From positions 29,340 to 93,339 of the forward strand of contig VSOZ01000012.1 in NCBI GenBank assembly GCA_009775095.1: a stretch of 64,000 nt of DNA. The letters are read 5' to 3'. Positions 45,037 through 54,727 of the stretch are shown here, piece after piece; the first letter of the stretch is position 1; each line of letters begins with the position of its first letter. The position numbers and the translations under genes were made by a program. A model generated the notes under the pieces. The model saw only the letters and a program-made list of their open reading frames with translations, was not told the origin of the DNA and did not search any database. This stretch comes from Muribaculum sp. Lineage in GTDB: Bacteria > Bacteroidota > Bacteroidia > Bacteroidales > Muribaculaceae.

Positions 45037-46902
45037 ATGAGAAAAGATTACCGACTCGAGAAAAGGAAATACATAATCGGCGGCTTCATAATAGTCATAG
45101 TAGCCATATACATAATAAGGCTGTTCAACCTTCAGGTTATGGAAAACGACTACAAGCAGTTTGCCGACTCCAACGCGTTTATGCGCAAGACGCTTTATCC
45201 GTCGCGAGGCATGATGCACGACCGCAACGACAAACTCGTTGTGTACAATCAGCCGGCCTACGACGTGATGATGATACCCAAGAACGTACAGGAGTTTGAC
45301 ACTCTCGATTTTTGTTCAGCGCTTAATATCACCAAGGAGCAATTTGTGAAACGTGTGCGCGACATGAAGGACAAACGCCTTAACCCCGGATACTCGTCAT
45401 ATACTCCGCAACGGCTCATAACCCATATATCGGCACAAGACTACGGACGACTGCAGGAAAAGTTGTATCGCTTCCCGGGCTTTTTTATACAGCAACGCAT
45501 ACTACGTCAATATATGTACTCTACGGCGGCCAATGTACTCGGCAATATACGAGAGGTGTCGCAGCGCGACGTAGAGCGCGACCCCTACTACTCTGCCGGC
45601 GACTACTGCGGCGACCTCGGAGTGGAAAAAAGTTACGAAGAGTATTTGCGCGGAGAAAAAGGTGTCGAAATACTTATACGCGATGCTTACGGACGCATAC
45701 AAGGCAAGTATGAAGACGGAGCACACGACATAGCGCCGGTGTCGGGACGCGATATAAAGCTGAGTCTCGATATCGACCTGCAGATGTATGGTGAAAAGCT
45801 GATGCAGAACAAGATCGGGGCCATCGTAGCCATAGAGCCTGCCACCGGCGAGATACTCGCCATGGTGAGCAGTCCGACTTATGACCCGAAGCTCCTCGTT
45901 GGCAGAGAGAGAGGTAAAAACTACAATGACCTCGTCAACGACTTCTATAAGCCGCTGTTTGACAGGGCGCTGATGGGCGCGTATCCTCCGGGATCTACCT
46001 TCAAGCCTTCGCAGGGTCTTATACTGCGACAGGAAGATATCATAACACTTACAACCGCTTTTCCATGTTATCACGGCTTCATTAACGGCGGTCTTAAGGT
46101 GGGATGTCACGGCCACGGCTCACCTATAGCACTCAAACCGGCGCTACAGACATCGTGCAACGCATTTTTCTGCTGGGGTCTGAAAGCCATGCTTGACGGC
46201 AAGCGGGCAAAATACGGCTCTGCGGCCGAGGCCTTCGAAGTATGGAAGAAACACCTCGTTTCGCTCGGCTACGGCTATAAACTCGGCGTCGACCTACCCG
46301 GCGAAAGCCGCGGCTTTATACCTAACGCGAAGTTTTACAATAAGATATACGGTGAAAATCGATGGAGCGCCAATACCATAATATCGATAGCCATAGGTCA
46401 GGGTGAGATATTAGCCACACCGTTACAGATAGCCAACCTGTGTGCCACCATAGCCAACCGCGGCTGGTTTATTACGCCCCATGTGGTAAAAGAGATACAA
46501 GACACGGTACTTCCGGCAGAGCTACGCGACAAGCGTTATCCGACGATCGACCGCCAGCACTTCGAGGATGTAGCCGAGGGTATGCGCATGGCCGTAACGG
46601 GCGGTACATGCCGGCTCGCCAACCTTAAAGATATTGAAGTGTGCGGCAAGACAGGTACAGCACAGAACCCTCACGGCAAAGACCACTCCGCGTTTATCGG
46701 CTTCGCTCCGTATCATGACCCGAAGATAGCCATATGCGTATATGTAGAGAATGCCGGCTTCGGTGCCACCTACGGTGTGCCTATCGGTTCGTTGATGATA
46801 GAGAAATATCTGACCGACACCATAGCACCCGAGCGGCAGTATCTCGAAGACAGAATGTTTGAAGCTAACACAATCATAAGCAGTGGAGTCAAGAAACACT
46901 AA
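45037..46902 (+). CDS. mrdA: Penicillin-binding protein 2 (elongation transpeptidase)
   Basis: A 621-residue class B PBP. One transmembrane helix (about 10-30) is followed by the dimerisation/pedestal region and the transpeptidase domain. The catalytic motifs are visible: SxxK in YPPGSTFKPSQ, SxN in TSCNAFF and KTGT in VCGKTGTAQN. It crosslinks peptidoglycan during elongation with RodA, whose gene overlaps the end of this one by 20 bases. Confidence 0.96.
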   Translation: MRKDYRLEKRKYIIGGFIIVIVAIYIIRLFNLQVMENDYKQFADSNAFMRKTLYPSRGMMHDRNDKLVVYNQPAYDVMMIPKNVQEFDTLDFCSALNITKEQFVKRVRDMKDKRLNPGYSSYTPQRLITHISAQDYGRLQEKLYRFPGFFIQQRILRQYMYSTAANVLGNIREVSQRDVERDPYYSAGDYCGDLGVEKSYEEYLRGEKGVEILIRDAYGRIQGKYEDGAHDIAPVSGRDIKLSLDIDLQMYGEKLMQNKIGAIVAIEPATGEILAMVSSPTYDPKLLVGRERGKNYNDLVNDFYKPLFDRALMGAYPPGSTFKPSQGLILRQEDIITLTTAFPCYHGFINGGLKVGCHGHGSPIALKPALQTSCNAFFCWGLKAMLDGKRAKYGSAAEAFEVWKKHLVSLGYGYKLGVDLPGESRGFIPNAKFYNKIYGENRWSANTIISIAIGQGEILATPLQIANLCATIANRGWFITPHVVKEIQDTVLPAELRDKRYPTIDRQHFEDVAEGMRMAVTGGTCRLANLKDIEVCGKTGTAQNPHGKDHSAFIGFAPYHDPKIAICVYVENAGFGATYGVPIGSLMIEKYLTDTIAPERQYLEDRMFEANTIISSGVKKH

Positions 46903-48349
46903 TCCATCGGTATTCCGTTACCTCGACTGGCCTACGGTCATCATATATTTTTTGCTCATCATAGGCGGCATAATCTCCATCTATGCCGCAAGTTACGACT
47001 TTGACAACGCCTCGATATTCTCATTTGACGAGTTTTCAGGCAAGCAGTTGCGCTGGGTAGGGCTTGCGGTATTGGCAGGACTTGTCATACTGTTAATCGA
47101 CTTCCGCATTTATGAGGCCTATGCCTACCCTATATACGGAGTGTTAATCATACTGCTGATAGTGACGATATTCATAGCCCCTGACATAAAAGGCTCCCGG
47201 TCATGGCTCGTAGTAGGCCCGATGAGCCTGCAACCGGCTGAATTTGCCAAATTTGCTACGTCATTGGCTTTGGCCAAGCTGTTCTCGTCATACAACTTCT
47301 CGCTCAACGCCTCACCGGTCAACTATGTAAAGGCATTGCTCATAATTTTTCTACCTGTCGGACTTATACTCGCACAGAAAGAAACCGGGTCAGCATTGGC
47401 TTACATGGCACTGTTTTTTGTCCTGTACCGCGAGGGGATGAGCGGGCTTGTACTCACCGCCGCCCTATGTGCCGTCGTGTTTTTTGTCACGACCGTAAAA
47501 TATACCGAGACTATAATCATGGGGATCCCGTCGGGCGAAGTAGCCGTATTCATCATGATCGAGCTAATCATGGTAGCCATGCTTGCCGTGTACTGCCGCC
47601 TGATAGCCGGTGCCCGCAACGTGCTGCTGTGGTTTCTTGTAACCGGTATCGGAGCATGGATAGCCGGACTTTGCGGAGTCGAGCTATCGGGCATGGTATT
47701 TTTTCTGACAGTCATAGGCGTCGCTTCGCTCTACTGCCTGATACTCATGTTCAAGGCTCCGGCCCGTCATCTGCTTATCACAATAGGTGCGGCTCTGTGC
47801 TCGATAGCGTTTCTCTTCTCAGTCAACAAAGTATTTAATGAAGTCCTGCAACCCCATCAGCAACAGCGCATAAAAGTGTCGCTCGGCATTGTCGAGGACC
47901 TGCGCGGAGCCGGCTATAATGTAAACCAATCCAAGATAGCCATCGGCTCGGGAGGCATGGCCGGAAAAGGATTTCTCAACGGCACCCAGACCAAGCTCAA
48001 GTACGTGCCCGAGCAGCACACTGACTTCATATTCTGCACAATAGGCGAAGAAGAAGGCTTCATAGGTACAACCGCCGTACTCGCCCTCTTCCTCATACTC
48101 ATACTGCGCGTAATAGCCATAGCCGAACGCCAGCCAACCACTTTCGGACGCGTCTACGCCTACTGCGTAGCCTCCTTCCTCATCTTCCACTTAGCCATCA
48201 ACGTAGGCATGGTCATCGGGCTATGTCCCGTAATCGGCATACCCCTACCCTTCTTCAGCTACGGCGGCTCCTCGCTATGGGGCTTCACCTTCCTCCTCTT
48301 CATCATGCTCCGCATCGACGCCTCGCGCCGCGAACACCTCAGCTACTAA
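46883..48349 (+). CDS. rodA: Peptidoglycan glycosyltransferase RodA
   Basis: A 488-residue SEDS protein starting with GTG at 46883, inside the end of the PBP2 gene. SEDS signatures are LRWVGLAVLAGL, SRSWLVVGPMSLQPAEFAKF, SGGMAGKGFLNGTQTKL, QHTDFIFCTIGEEEGF and PLPFFSYGGSS. It is longer than the usual 370-420 residues because of extra hydrophobic segments in about residues 200-310. It polymerises glycan strands for elongation. The last 200 bases are unusually GC-rich in codon choice. Confidence 0.95.
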   Translation: MESRNTNPSVFRYLDWPTVIIYFLLIIGGIISIYAASYDFDNASIFSFDEFSGKQLRWVGLAVLAGLVILLIDFRIYEAYAYPIYGVLIILLIVTIFIAPDIKGSRSWLVVGPMSLQPAEFAKFATSLALAKLFSSYNFSLNASPVNYVKALLIIFLPVGLILAQKETGSALAYMALFFVLYREGMSGLVLTAALCAVVFFVTTVKYTETIIMGIPSGEVAVFIMIELIMVAMLAVYCRLIAGARNVLLWFLVTGIGAWIAGLCGVELSGMVFFLTVIGVASLYCLILMFKAPARHLLITIGAALCSIAFLFSVNKVFNEVLQPHQQQRIKVSLGIVEDLRGAGYNVNQSKIAIGSGGMAGKGFLNGTQTKLKYVPEQHTDFIFCTIGEEEGFIGTTAVLALFLILILRVIAIAERQPTTFGRVYAYCVASFLIFHLAINVGMVIGLCPVIGIPLPFFSYGGSSLWGFTFLLFIMLRIDASRREHLSY

Positions 48350-48369
48350 CCGCCGCCACCAAACAGTAA

Positions 48370-48395
48370 GGGGACGCCGGCACCCCGACATCCCC
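48370..48395 (-). terminator. Probable terminator of the capsule operon
   Basis: In the minus-strand RNA an 11-bp stem (GGGGATGUCGG with CCGGCGUCCCC, two G-U pairs) forms around a four-base loop, followed by a weak U-rich stretch. In the plus-strand RNA the same sites give two mismatches, so the hairpin suits leftward transcription from the capsule operon. Confidence 0.5.
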
Positions 48396-48429
48396 ATGTT
48401 TACGTAAGCGCAAGCTCTCCGCCTAACCT

Positions 48430-49746
48430 TCAGTCACGCCGAAATATGTCACGCGTATATACCTTGTCGGCAACATCATCGAGGATCGGGTCATAACGGT
48501 TGGCGATAATAGCATGACTGCGCCTTTTGAACTCATCCAGATTGTTTACTACCGTGCTTCCGAAGAATGTCGTGCCGTCATCCAGAGTAGGTTCATATAT
48601 TATGACCTCGGCACCTTTAGCCTTTATACGCTTCATTACCCCCTGTATAGATGACTGACGGAAGTTGTCGGAATTAGACTTCATCGTAAGGCGATAAACA
48701 CCTATCACACACTTATGTTCGGCGGCCTTACCGTAAGTATTTACAGCAGTGTAATCATAATAACCGGCTTTGCGCAACACCTGATCGGCAATAAAGTCCT
48801 TACGGGTACGGTTGCTCTCAACAATTGCCGACATCATATTTTGTGGAACATCAGCATAGTTGGCAAGCAACTGCTTGGTATCCTTCGGCAAGCAGTAACC
48901 TCCGTAGCCGAATGACGGATTGTTATAATGTGTACCTATACGCGGATCAAGGCCGATGCCATTGATTATAGATTGTGTGTCAAGCCCCTTGATCTCGGCA
49001 TAAGTGTCAAGCTCATTAAAATAGCTCACACGAAGAGCAAGATATGTGTTGGCAAAGAGTTTCACCGCTTCTGCCTCCTTCATACCCATGAACAACGTTG
49101 GGATATCAGCTTTTAGAGCGCCTTGCTGCAACAGAGAGGCAAAAGTGCGGGCCTCGTTTTCTAAAAATGCGAGATCGGCAATACCGCTGATTGCCTCATT
49201 TTCAGCCCTAAACTCGGGCGAGGCAATCAGCTTGGGATATCCGACAATTATACGACTTGGATACAGGTTGTCATACAACGCCTTACTTTCTCGCAAGAAT
49301 TCGGGCGAAAAAAGCAGGTTCAACTTCGTGACACCGGCTTGCGCATAACGCAAATATAGGCTTCGACAGTACCCTGCCGGAATAGTCGATTTTATCACCA
49401 TCACAGCATCGGGGTTAACGCTCAACACGAGGTCAATGACATCCTCAATACAGTGAGTGTCAAAATAATTTTTTATCGGGTCATAATTGGTCGGCGCCGC
49501 AATCACAACAAAATCGGCTTTACTGTATGCCTCCGCTCCGTCAAGAGTGGCGGTAAGATCAAGCGGTTTCTCCGCAAGATACTTTTCTATATACTCATCC
49601 TGTATAGGTGATATGCGCCTGTTTATTTTGTCGACTTTCTCGGGAACTACGTCAACTGCCGTCACGCTGTTGTGCTGCGCCAGCAGTGTAGCTATCGACA
49701 TGCCAACATAACCTGTCCCCGCAACCGCTATGTTATATTTTTTCAT
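48430..49746 (-). CDS. ugd: UDP-glucose 6-dehydrogenase
   Basis: A 438-residue nucleotide-sugar dehydrogenase. The NAD-binding loop VAGTGYVGMS is N-terminal, KSTIPAGYCRSL and FSPEFLRESKALYDN are central, and the catalytic cysteine lies in GYGGYCLPKDTKQL. It oxidises UDP-glucose to UDP-glucuronate, so the polysaccharide probably contains a uronic acid. It is the last gene of the capsule operon and has more host-like base composition than the genes just upstream. Confidence 0.92.
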   Translation of the reverse strand: MKKYNIAVAGTGYVGMSIATLLAQHNSVTAVDVVPEKVDKINRRISPIQDEYIEKYLAEKPLDLTATLDGAEAYSKADFVVIAAPTNYDPIKNYFDTHCIEDVIDLVLSVNPDAVMVIKSTIPAGYCRSLYLRYAQAGVTKLNLLFSPEFLRESKALYDNLYPSRIIVGYPKLIASPEFRAENEAISGIADLAFLENEARTFASLLQQGALKADIPTLFMGMKEAEAVKLFANTYLALRVSYFNELDTYAEIKGLDTQSIINGIGLDPRIGTHYNNPSFGYGGYCLPKDTKQLLANYADVPQNMMSAIVESNRTRKDFIADQVLRKAGYYDYTAVNTYGKAAEHKCVIGVYRLTMKSNSDNFRQSSIQGVMKRIKAKGAEVIIYEPTLDDGTTFFGSTVVNNLDEFKRRSHAIIANRYDPILDDVADKVYTRDIFRRD

Positions 49747-49752
49747 AATGTA

Positions 49753-50523
49753 CTATCTTCGATATTTAAAATATGATATGAATGCCCAACATATAATATT
49801 ATATAAACTCGGAACCAGTCCGATTTTTTCAACTTTGTAAAGTACATTCCATTGTGGTTTTATAACTTTGGTCTTATTTCCGGTAACAGATGTCTTTCGC
49901 ATGCGATAATCGACTAAAATATCAGAATTTCCATAGCCGTATTCAATATTCTTAAACATCTTAAGCCAATACACATAATCATCTCTCATGCTCCCGAGCT
50001 CCTCATTGAAAAATATCTTCTCCGTTTTTTGTGTATCATAAATAGCCGTTGACGGGAATATCGGACAAGTTTTCAAGAGAGATTTATAACTTACTTTTTC
50101 GGGAACAATAAATGGTCTAAGCAACTCCTCTTTGGTATTTTCATCAATTCTTCGATAAGAAGAGAATACCAACGGAGCATCCTTATCAGCCATGAAACTC
50201 ATTTGCTTCTCAAGAAAATCAGTATGCCATATATCATCGGAATCAAGGAATGCTATGTAACGTCCTTTTGCCTCATGCAGAGCTATATTTCGAGCGCCTG
50301 ACGAACCGCGGTTTTCTTTGGCGGCAATCAACTTTATGCGGCCATCATCCTTGCTGTATTTTTCCACCTCCGCTATGCCTGCACCATTATCAGGCGAACA
50401 GTCATCCACAATTATCATTTCCCAATTGTCATAACTCTGCGATAATACACTTCTGATTGTTTCTCCGACAAATGCAGCACCTTTATACATCGGAGTAATT
50501 ATTGACACTAATTCTTTTTCCAT
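49753..50523 (-). CDS. Glycosyltransferase family 2
   Basis: A 256-residue GT-A fold enzyme. SIITPMYKGAAFVGETIRSV begins it, MIIVDDCSPDN holds the nucleotide-binding Asp residues, and RYIAFLDSDDIWH is the metal-binding DxD region. It would transfer a sugar from an NDP donor to the lipid-linked repeat unit. Donor and linkage are unknown. It is AT-rich, unlike ugd next to it. Confidence 0.9.
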   Translation of the reverse strand: MEKELVSIITPMYKGAAFVGETIRSVLSQSYDNWEMIIVDDCSPDNGAGIAEVEKYSKDDGRIKLIAAKENRGSSGARNIALHEAKGRYIAFLDSDDIWHTDFLEKQMSFMADKDAPLVFSSYRRIDENTKEELLRPFIVPEKVSYKSLLKTCPIFPSTAIYDTQKTEKIFFNEELGSMRDDYVYWLKMFKNIEYGYGNSDILVDYRMRKTSVTGNKTKVIKPQWNVLYKVEKIGLVPSLYNIICWAFISYFKYRR

Positions 50524-50557
50524 TTACGCACCATTAAATTGATTGCATTTTGTAATA

Positions 50558-51514
50558 TTAAATGGGGACTTCCGGCCATCGGATTTTCAAATATTCACCG
50601 ATCAGTTTTGAACTGAATGTACCGGGATAAGTACCCATCTCGGTTTTTGTTGTAAGTTTAAAGCAATAATTTTCAGAACATTTTTTATTATATATCCGAG
50701 AGTCGAATTTTCCATTACGATTAATTATGAACCATTGTATATCGGGATTATTATCAGGACAATCGTTAATCGTATCTCTTATAAAGGAATAATGCAAATA
50801 GCAATACTGAATCAACCTATCGGTGAAAAAATAATCAATCAAATGATCATTATTTTCCCAATAATAAATCATCATACTATACACTATTTTAAATAATGAA
50901 GTATCGGTTCCTCCAATAAGTCCGACATGCCACTTACCAATATGTCTCGGATGGCAGCTATAAAATCCCAGATTACCATACTCCTTTGGCATTGGTTTTA
51001 CCATGATTATATTTGCATCTAACCATATGCCACCATACTTAGAAATAAGTCCAAACCTTATTATATCTGTCAAATGCTGAATGACTACCCCCCCCCGTTT
51101 AGACTTATTAACAATTACGGCTGGTAATTCAATCCATTCTTGTAAATTATTTTTATCTATTAAACGAACATCATAATTATCACAATTACGTATAATCGAC
51201 CGGATAGTTTTCTTGATTAGGTCAGGAGCATCTTTTAATCCCTGCCACCAACATACCCAAATTATGGGCACTTCATTTTTTACACAATAAGATTCCTCAT
51301 TAACAGTGATATAAGGAGCAATTTTTCTATCAATATAGTTTAAGATATTATCTGTGTGCCATCTCTCAAATATAATAGCACCCTTCTCAAACTTAATATA
51401 TTTAAAACATCGGGAAATAACTCCGATAAAAAAATGAGATAATCCTAATATTTTGATACTTGGTACAGACCGCTTAAAATAATAATTTAAGCGCGAAAAT
51501 AAAGAGCCAGTCAT
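50558..51514 (-). CDS. Capsular polysaccharide glycosyltransferase with G9 tract (Caps_synth-like)
   Basis: A 318-residue enzyme. PIIWVCWWQGLKDAPDLI, HLTDIIRFGLISKYGGIWLD and the DxD-like WLDANIIM place it with the sugar-binding-DXD glycosyltransferases of capsule loci. Residues 140-143 (RGGV) are encoded by a run of nine G on the coding strand, a candidate slipped-strand switch. At nine G the gene is in frame and full length. Gain or loss of one G would truncate it before the DxD motif. Confidence 0.85.
   Translation of the reverse strand: MTGSLFSRLNYYFKRSVPSIKILGLSHFFIGVISRCFKYIKFEKGAIIFERWHTDNILNYIDRKIAPYITVNEESYCVKNEVPIIWVCWWQGLKDAPDLIKKTIRSIIRNCDNYDVRLIDKNNLQEWIELPAVIVNKSKRGGVVIQHLTDIIRFGLISKYGGIWLDANIIMVKPMPKEYGNLGFYSCHPRHIGKWHVGLIGGTDTSLFKIVYSMMIYYWENNDHLIDYFFTDRLIQYCYLHYSFIRDTINDCPDNNPDIQWFIINRNGKFDSRIYNKKCSENYCFKLTTKTEMGTYPGTFSSKLIGEYLKIRWPEVPI
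51088..51096 (-). repeat. Poly-G tract (G9) inside a glycosyltransferase gene
   Basis: Nine consecutive C on the plus strand, read as nine G in the gene. Such a run is striking in an AT-rich gene and is typical of contingency loci. The present length keeps the frame open. Confidence 0.85.
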
Positions 51515-51577
51515 AGCCGAAATATATATATTGATTTATACCTTTGTGCTTGTATGATTAAATAATCTGGCCTTCGG

Positions 51578-52801
51578 TCATAAAGTCTCAGCCGTAGTAT
51601 TTAGTCTATATAGATAGATTAGATTTCCGATAATAAAAGGAAGTATCGCTTGCGAAAAGGGCATATTATTGAGCATCATACTTATTAAGACAATACCGCA
51701 CAATACACCGTTAAATCCCAATAATGACAATTTTCTCAAACATTTATACAATACAATAAAAAAAGGGATTGCAAATATTCCAAGTTCAAATAAAATTCCT
51801 CCGATTGCCGAATTAATGCGGAATTCCTCTTTGTAAGAATAAGGTAAAAGTATATTCCAATTCGGTTCTTGACTTAATGGGACAAGATATTCATTAAAAG
51901 ACGCTAACCCATGAGGGAATCCCAAATTGTCAAAAAAACCTTTCACAGGGAAAAATGAATGCATGAATCTAAGATTAACACTGCGATCCATTAAAAGAAA
52001 ATTTTCAGGATTGTTGTATAATACATCCAAAACCGAACTTAATCGAGAATTTTGACAATCTATATAAAACTTGATGGCATAATTTGCCACAACCAACCCC
52101 ACAACAATAGATGATGCAACCAAAATTCTATTTCGACTCTTGAATATCAGATATATACCATATACACCCAATGATAAACCCAAAAACAATATACATGTTG
52201 TTGATTTAGAAAAAATCAATTGTAAAAAAATAAGAACAGACAATAACCTGTATCTTTTTAATCCTCTAAAATTCAGATAATTTATAATAAACAGGAATAT
52301 ACATATCATACCGTAATAAGTCGGCTCGGCAGCCAGAGACGACACACCCCGACCATGAGACATTGATCCTTCATCGCCTCGCAATGTCAATAATCCACCA
52401 AATGATGGAGAAATAAAAAATTGTATGGCACCAACGATAAACCATATATATACGCTATAACAAAATAATTTATATGGGATCCCATCTAATCTGACAAGGG
52501 AAAGATATGTGGCATAAGATATTAGAAAAAGGCTGATATAATTAGCTAAAGACCGAAGTCCTATCAGGCTGAAATTTGACAATATAAATATACATATTGC
52601 AAAAACAAGAACAAAAAGGATAAAAGCTATTTCCTTTGGCACATTCCTTTTTCCCAACACAAAAATAATTGGGACCGATAGCAACATAGCATTAGGTTGT
52701 GCATCTAAATGTAACGGTATAATTCTTAAATAAGGGAATAAGCAAAAAGCAACAAATATACAGCAAATTCTACTCATAGTCTTATGGGAATGCATGATCA
52801 T
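51578..52801 (-). CDS. Wzy-like O-antigen/capsule polymerase
   Basis: A 407-residue membrane protein with about 10-11 hydrophobic segments and a large extracytoplasmic loop (about residues 250-330), the layout of Wzy polymerases. Sequence conservation in this family is very low, so the call rests on topology, length and position in the operon. It would join repeat units on the outer face of the inner membrane. ATG at 52801 gives a short hydrophilic start before the first helix. Confidence 0.75.
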   Translation of the reverse strand: MIMHSHKTMSRICCIFVAFCLFPYLRIIPLHLDAQPNAMLLSVPIIFVLGKRNVPKEIAFILFVLVFAICIFILSNFSLIGLRSLANYISLFLISYATYLSLVRLDGIPYKLFCYSVYIWFIVGAIQFFISPSFGGLLTLRGDEGSMSHGRGVSSLAAEPTYYGMICIFLFIINYLNFRGLKRYRLLSVLIFLQLIFSKSTTCILFLGLSLGVYGIYLIFKSRNRILVASSIVVGLVVANYAIKFYIDCQNSRLSSVLDVLYNNPENFLLMDRSVNLRFMHSFFPVKGFFDNLGFPHGLASFNEYLVPLSQEPNWNILLPYSYKEEFRINSAIGGILFELGIFAIPFFIVLYKCLRKLSLLGFNGVLCGIVLISMMLNNMPFSQAILPFIIGNLIYLYRLNTTAETL

Positions 52802-52849
52802 CTATCAAAGAGAAGAGTAAATCAACTAAATAATACCTCGGACTACATT

Positions 52850-53782
52850 TCATCCATTTAACCGGGTATACTTAAACACAGTCTCTGTTTTATGAAATAG
52901 ATAATATTTAATAGAAGAAATACAACCTATAACACAAGACAGCAATGAGATCCCATGCTTTTTATAAATATGCATAAGACATCTAAATTTACCTACTCTT
53001 AAATTCAATAATGCTATTAACAACGGATTAAATGTTATCGGGTCGACGAATTTTATACCTTTTTTATTAAGAAAAATCTCTTTGTCGGCAAAAACAGCCG
53101 CCCTTATAGAAAGATGTGCCCAATTAACAGCTTTTGACACAGATGTGCAACGATCGATAACAGTATAAATCGGTTCAGGATAATACTCAATGTCCTTAGC
53201 ATAAAACCCTACCAGATAAGAGAATTTTGTATCGTTATGAATTGGTGTTTCATCAAATTTGATACAATTATCCACAATAATGGATCTTTTTATTATTTTG
53301 CACCACGGCTCTCCGAAGTTATATTTAAACAAATCCAATGCCTTATCGGGGTCATGCGACAGTATTTTAAAAAATTTATTAAGATGTTCCGTTCTTTTAG
53401 AGAGTTTATTCGTATCTTCATATTTCGCGACAGCATTACAGAATACTATGTCCGGTATATTCTTATTCCTATCATTTCTGTCTATAAAGATCTCGAACTC
53501 CGGTAAAAAATAATCATCACTGTCAGCAAATATTATGTAGTCTCCCGTTGCATGAGCCAACCCAACATTTCGAGCTTTTCCACCTCCCCCATTGGTTTCG
53601 GTTGAGTAAAACTCGACATATCCAAACTCATCGATAACTTTCTTATATTCGTTTAAACACGAACTACAATCATCGACGACGATAATCTGTATATTATTCC
53701 TTTTCGGAATAGACAATAAGAGCCTGCGTAATTTATCAGGGAGATTATAATGAGGTATTACTATGGTATATTTAATCATCAA
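52850..53782 (-). CDS. Glycosyltransferase family 2
   Basis: A 310-residue GT2. YTIVIPHYNLPDKLRRLL starts the fold, QIIVVDDCSS holds the UDP-binding Asp residues, GGKARNVGLAHATGDYIIFA leads to the DSDDYF metal motif. The C-terminal part may form an amphipathic or membrane-attached helix. Specificity is unknown. It lies between the polymerase gene and the galactofuranosyltransferase-like gene. Confidence 0.88.
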   Translation of the reverse strand: MMIKYTIVIPHYNLPDKLRRLLLSIPKRNNIQIIVVDDCSSCLNEYKKVIDEFGYVEFYSTETNGGGGKARNVGLAHATGDYIIFADSDDYFLPEFEIFIDRNDRNKNIPDIVFCNAVAKYEDTNKLSKRTEHLNKFFKILSHDPDKALDLFKYNFGEPWCKIIKRSIIVDNCIKFDETPIHNDTKFSYLVGFYAKDIEYYPEPIYTVIDRCTSVSKAVNWAHLSIRAAVFADKEIFLNKKGIKFVDPITFNPLLIALLNLRVGKFRCLMHIYKKHGISLLSCVIGCISSIKYYLFHKTETVFKYTRLNG

Positions 53783-53800
53783 TCTTAAAATGATTGTTTA

Positions 53801-54727
53801 TTAATCGCAAGAAGATTTTGGATATTCAATTTTGGGATTAAACACCAACCCTTTACAAAATCCGATGAAAGAATATTTTAATTTAAAAAAATCGCATCTT
53901 AATAAGAGTTTCAGCATAGTTAGGATATTGCATGATAGATACTTATAAAATCCTCTTACGCCAAAATATCCTTGTTTAGAGATAAACATATGATTACGCA
54001 CAAAAAAACGCCACATCTTTATTCTATTTCTTTCATTAATCGACCAAATTGAAAGATGTCCTCCATAACGCAAATGCCTGATACGGCTGGCACCAACCTG
54101 ATAACACGTTAAATGAGCGGAAAGCCTCATTGTATATTCGGTATCGTCACCCCAAATAAAAAATTCCTTATAAGGCAGTCCGAAATTCCTAATATTTCCA
54201 GTTGGAATCAATACCGAAACAAAAGTTGCTGATTGTACAAGCATTAAACCATAATTAAGCCGCTTATTCCATGAACAATAACCTGTAATATTGGGTCTAA
54301 AATCTATAGCAGGCATATTGACACTTATACCATCCGAATTTTCGACTTTACTACAAAGAAAGCCGATATGTTCTCCTGCGTCTTCTAGCTTCTTATAAGC
54401 AAAAATCATTTTTGACAGAGTATCTGGATATGCAATAATATCATCATCCATTACCCAAGCTAAATTATAGTTATATTCTGCAATGTATTTAAGAGCTGTA
54501 TAAAATCCACCGGCCCCACCTACATTATTTTGATTTATTACAATTATATCTTTTTGTAAGTTAAGGAATTCAGACGTTTCATCAGTAGAACCATTATTAA
54601 CCACCAGTATATCACACTTATATTCTTGATTTCTTAACGATTCTATTGCATTTTTCAATAATTCTACCCGATTATATGTGACTATTGCTGCGCAAACTTT
54701 TATGTTATGGACTTCTTTAATATCCAT
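53801..54727 (-). CDS. Glycosyltransferase family 2, galactofuranosyltransferase-like
   Basis: A 308-residue GT2 whose motifs NNVGGAGGFYTAL, WVMDDDIIAYPDT and FIWGDDTEYTMR resemble the GlfT1-type galactofuranosyltransferases. The glf gene two genes upstream supplies the UDP-galactofuranose donor such an enzyme needs. Its ATG shares one base with the preceding stop (TAATG), so translation is coupled. The galactofuranose specificity is inferred, not proven. Confidence 0.85.
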   Translation of the reverse strand: MDIKEVHNIKVCAAIVTYNRVELLKNAIESLRNQEYKCDILVVNNGSTDETSEFLNLQKDIIVINQNNVGGAGGFYTALKYIAEYNYNLAWVMDDDIIAYPDTLSKMIFAYKKLEDAGEHIGFLCSKVENSDGISVNMPAIDFRPNITGYCSWNKRLNYGLMLVQSATFVSVLIPTGNIRNFGLPYKEFFIWGDDTEYTMRLSAHLTCYQVGASRIRHLRYGGHLSIWSINERNRIKMWRFFVRNHMFISKQGYFGVRGFYKYLSCNILTMLKLLLRCDFFKLKYSFIGFCKGLVFNPKIEYPKSSCD

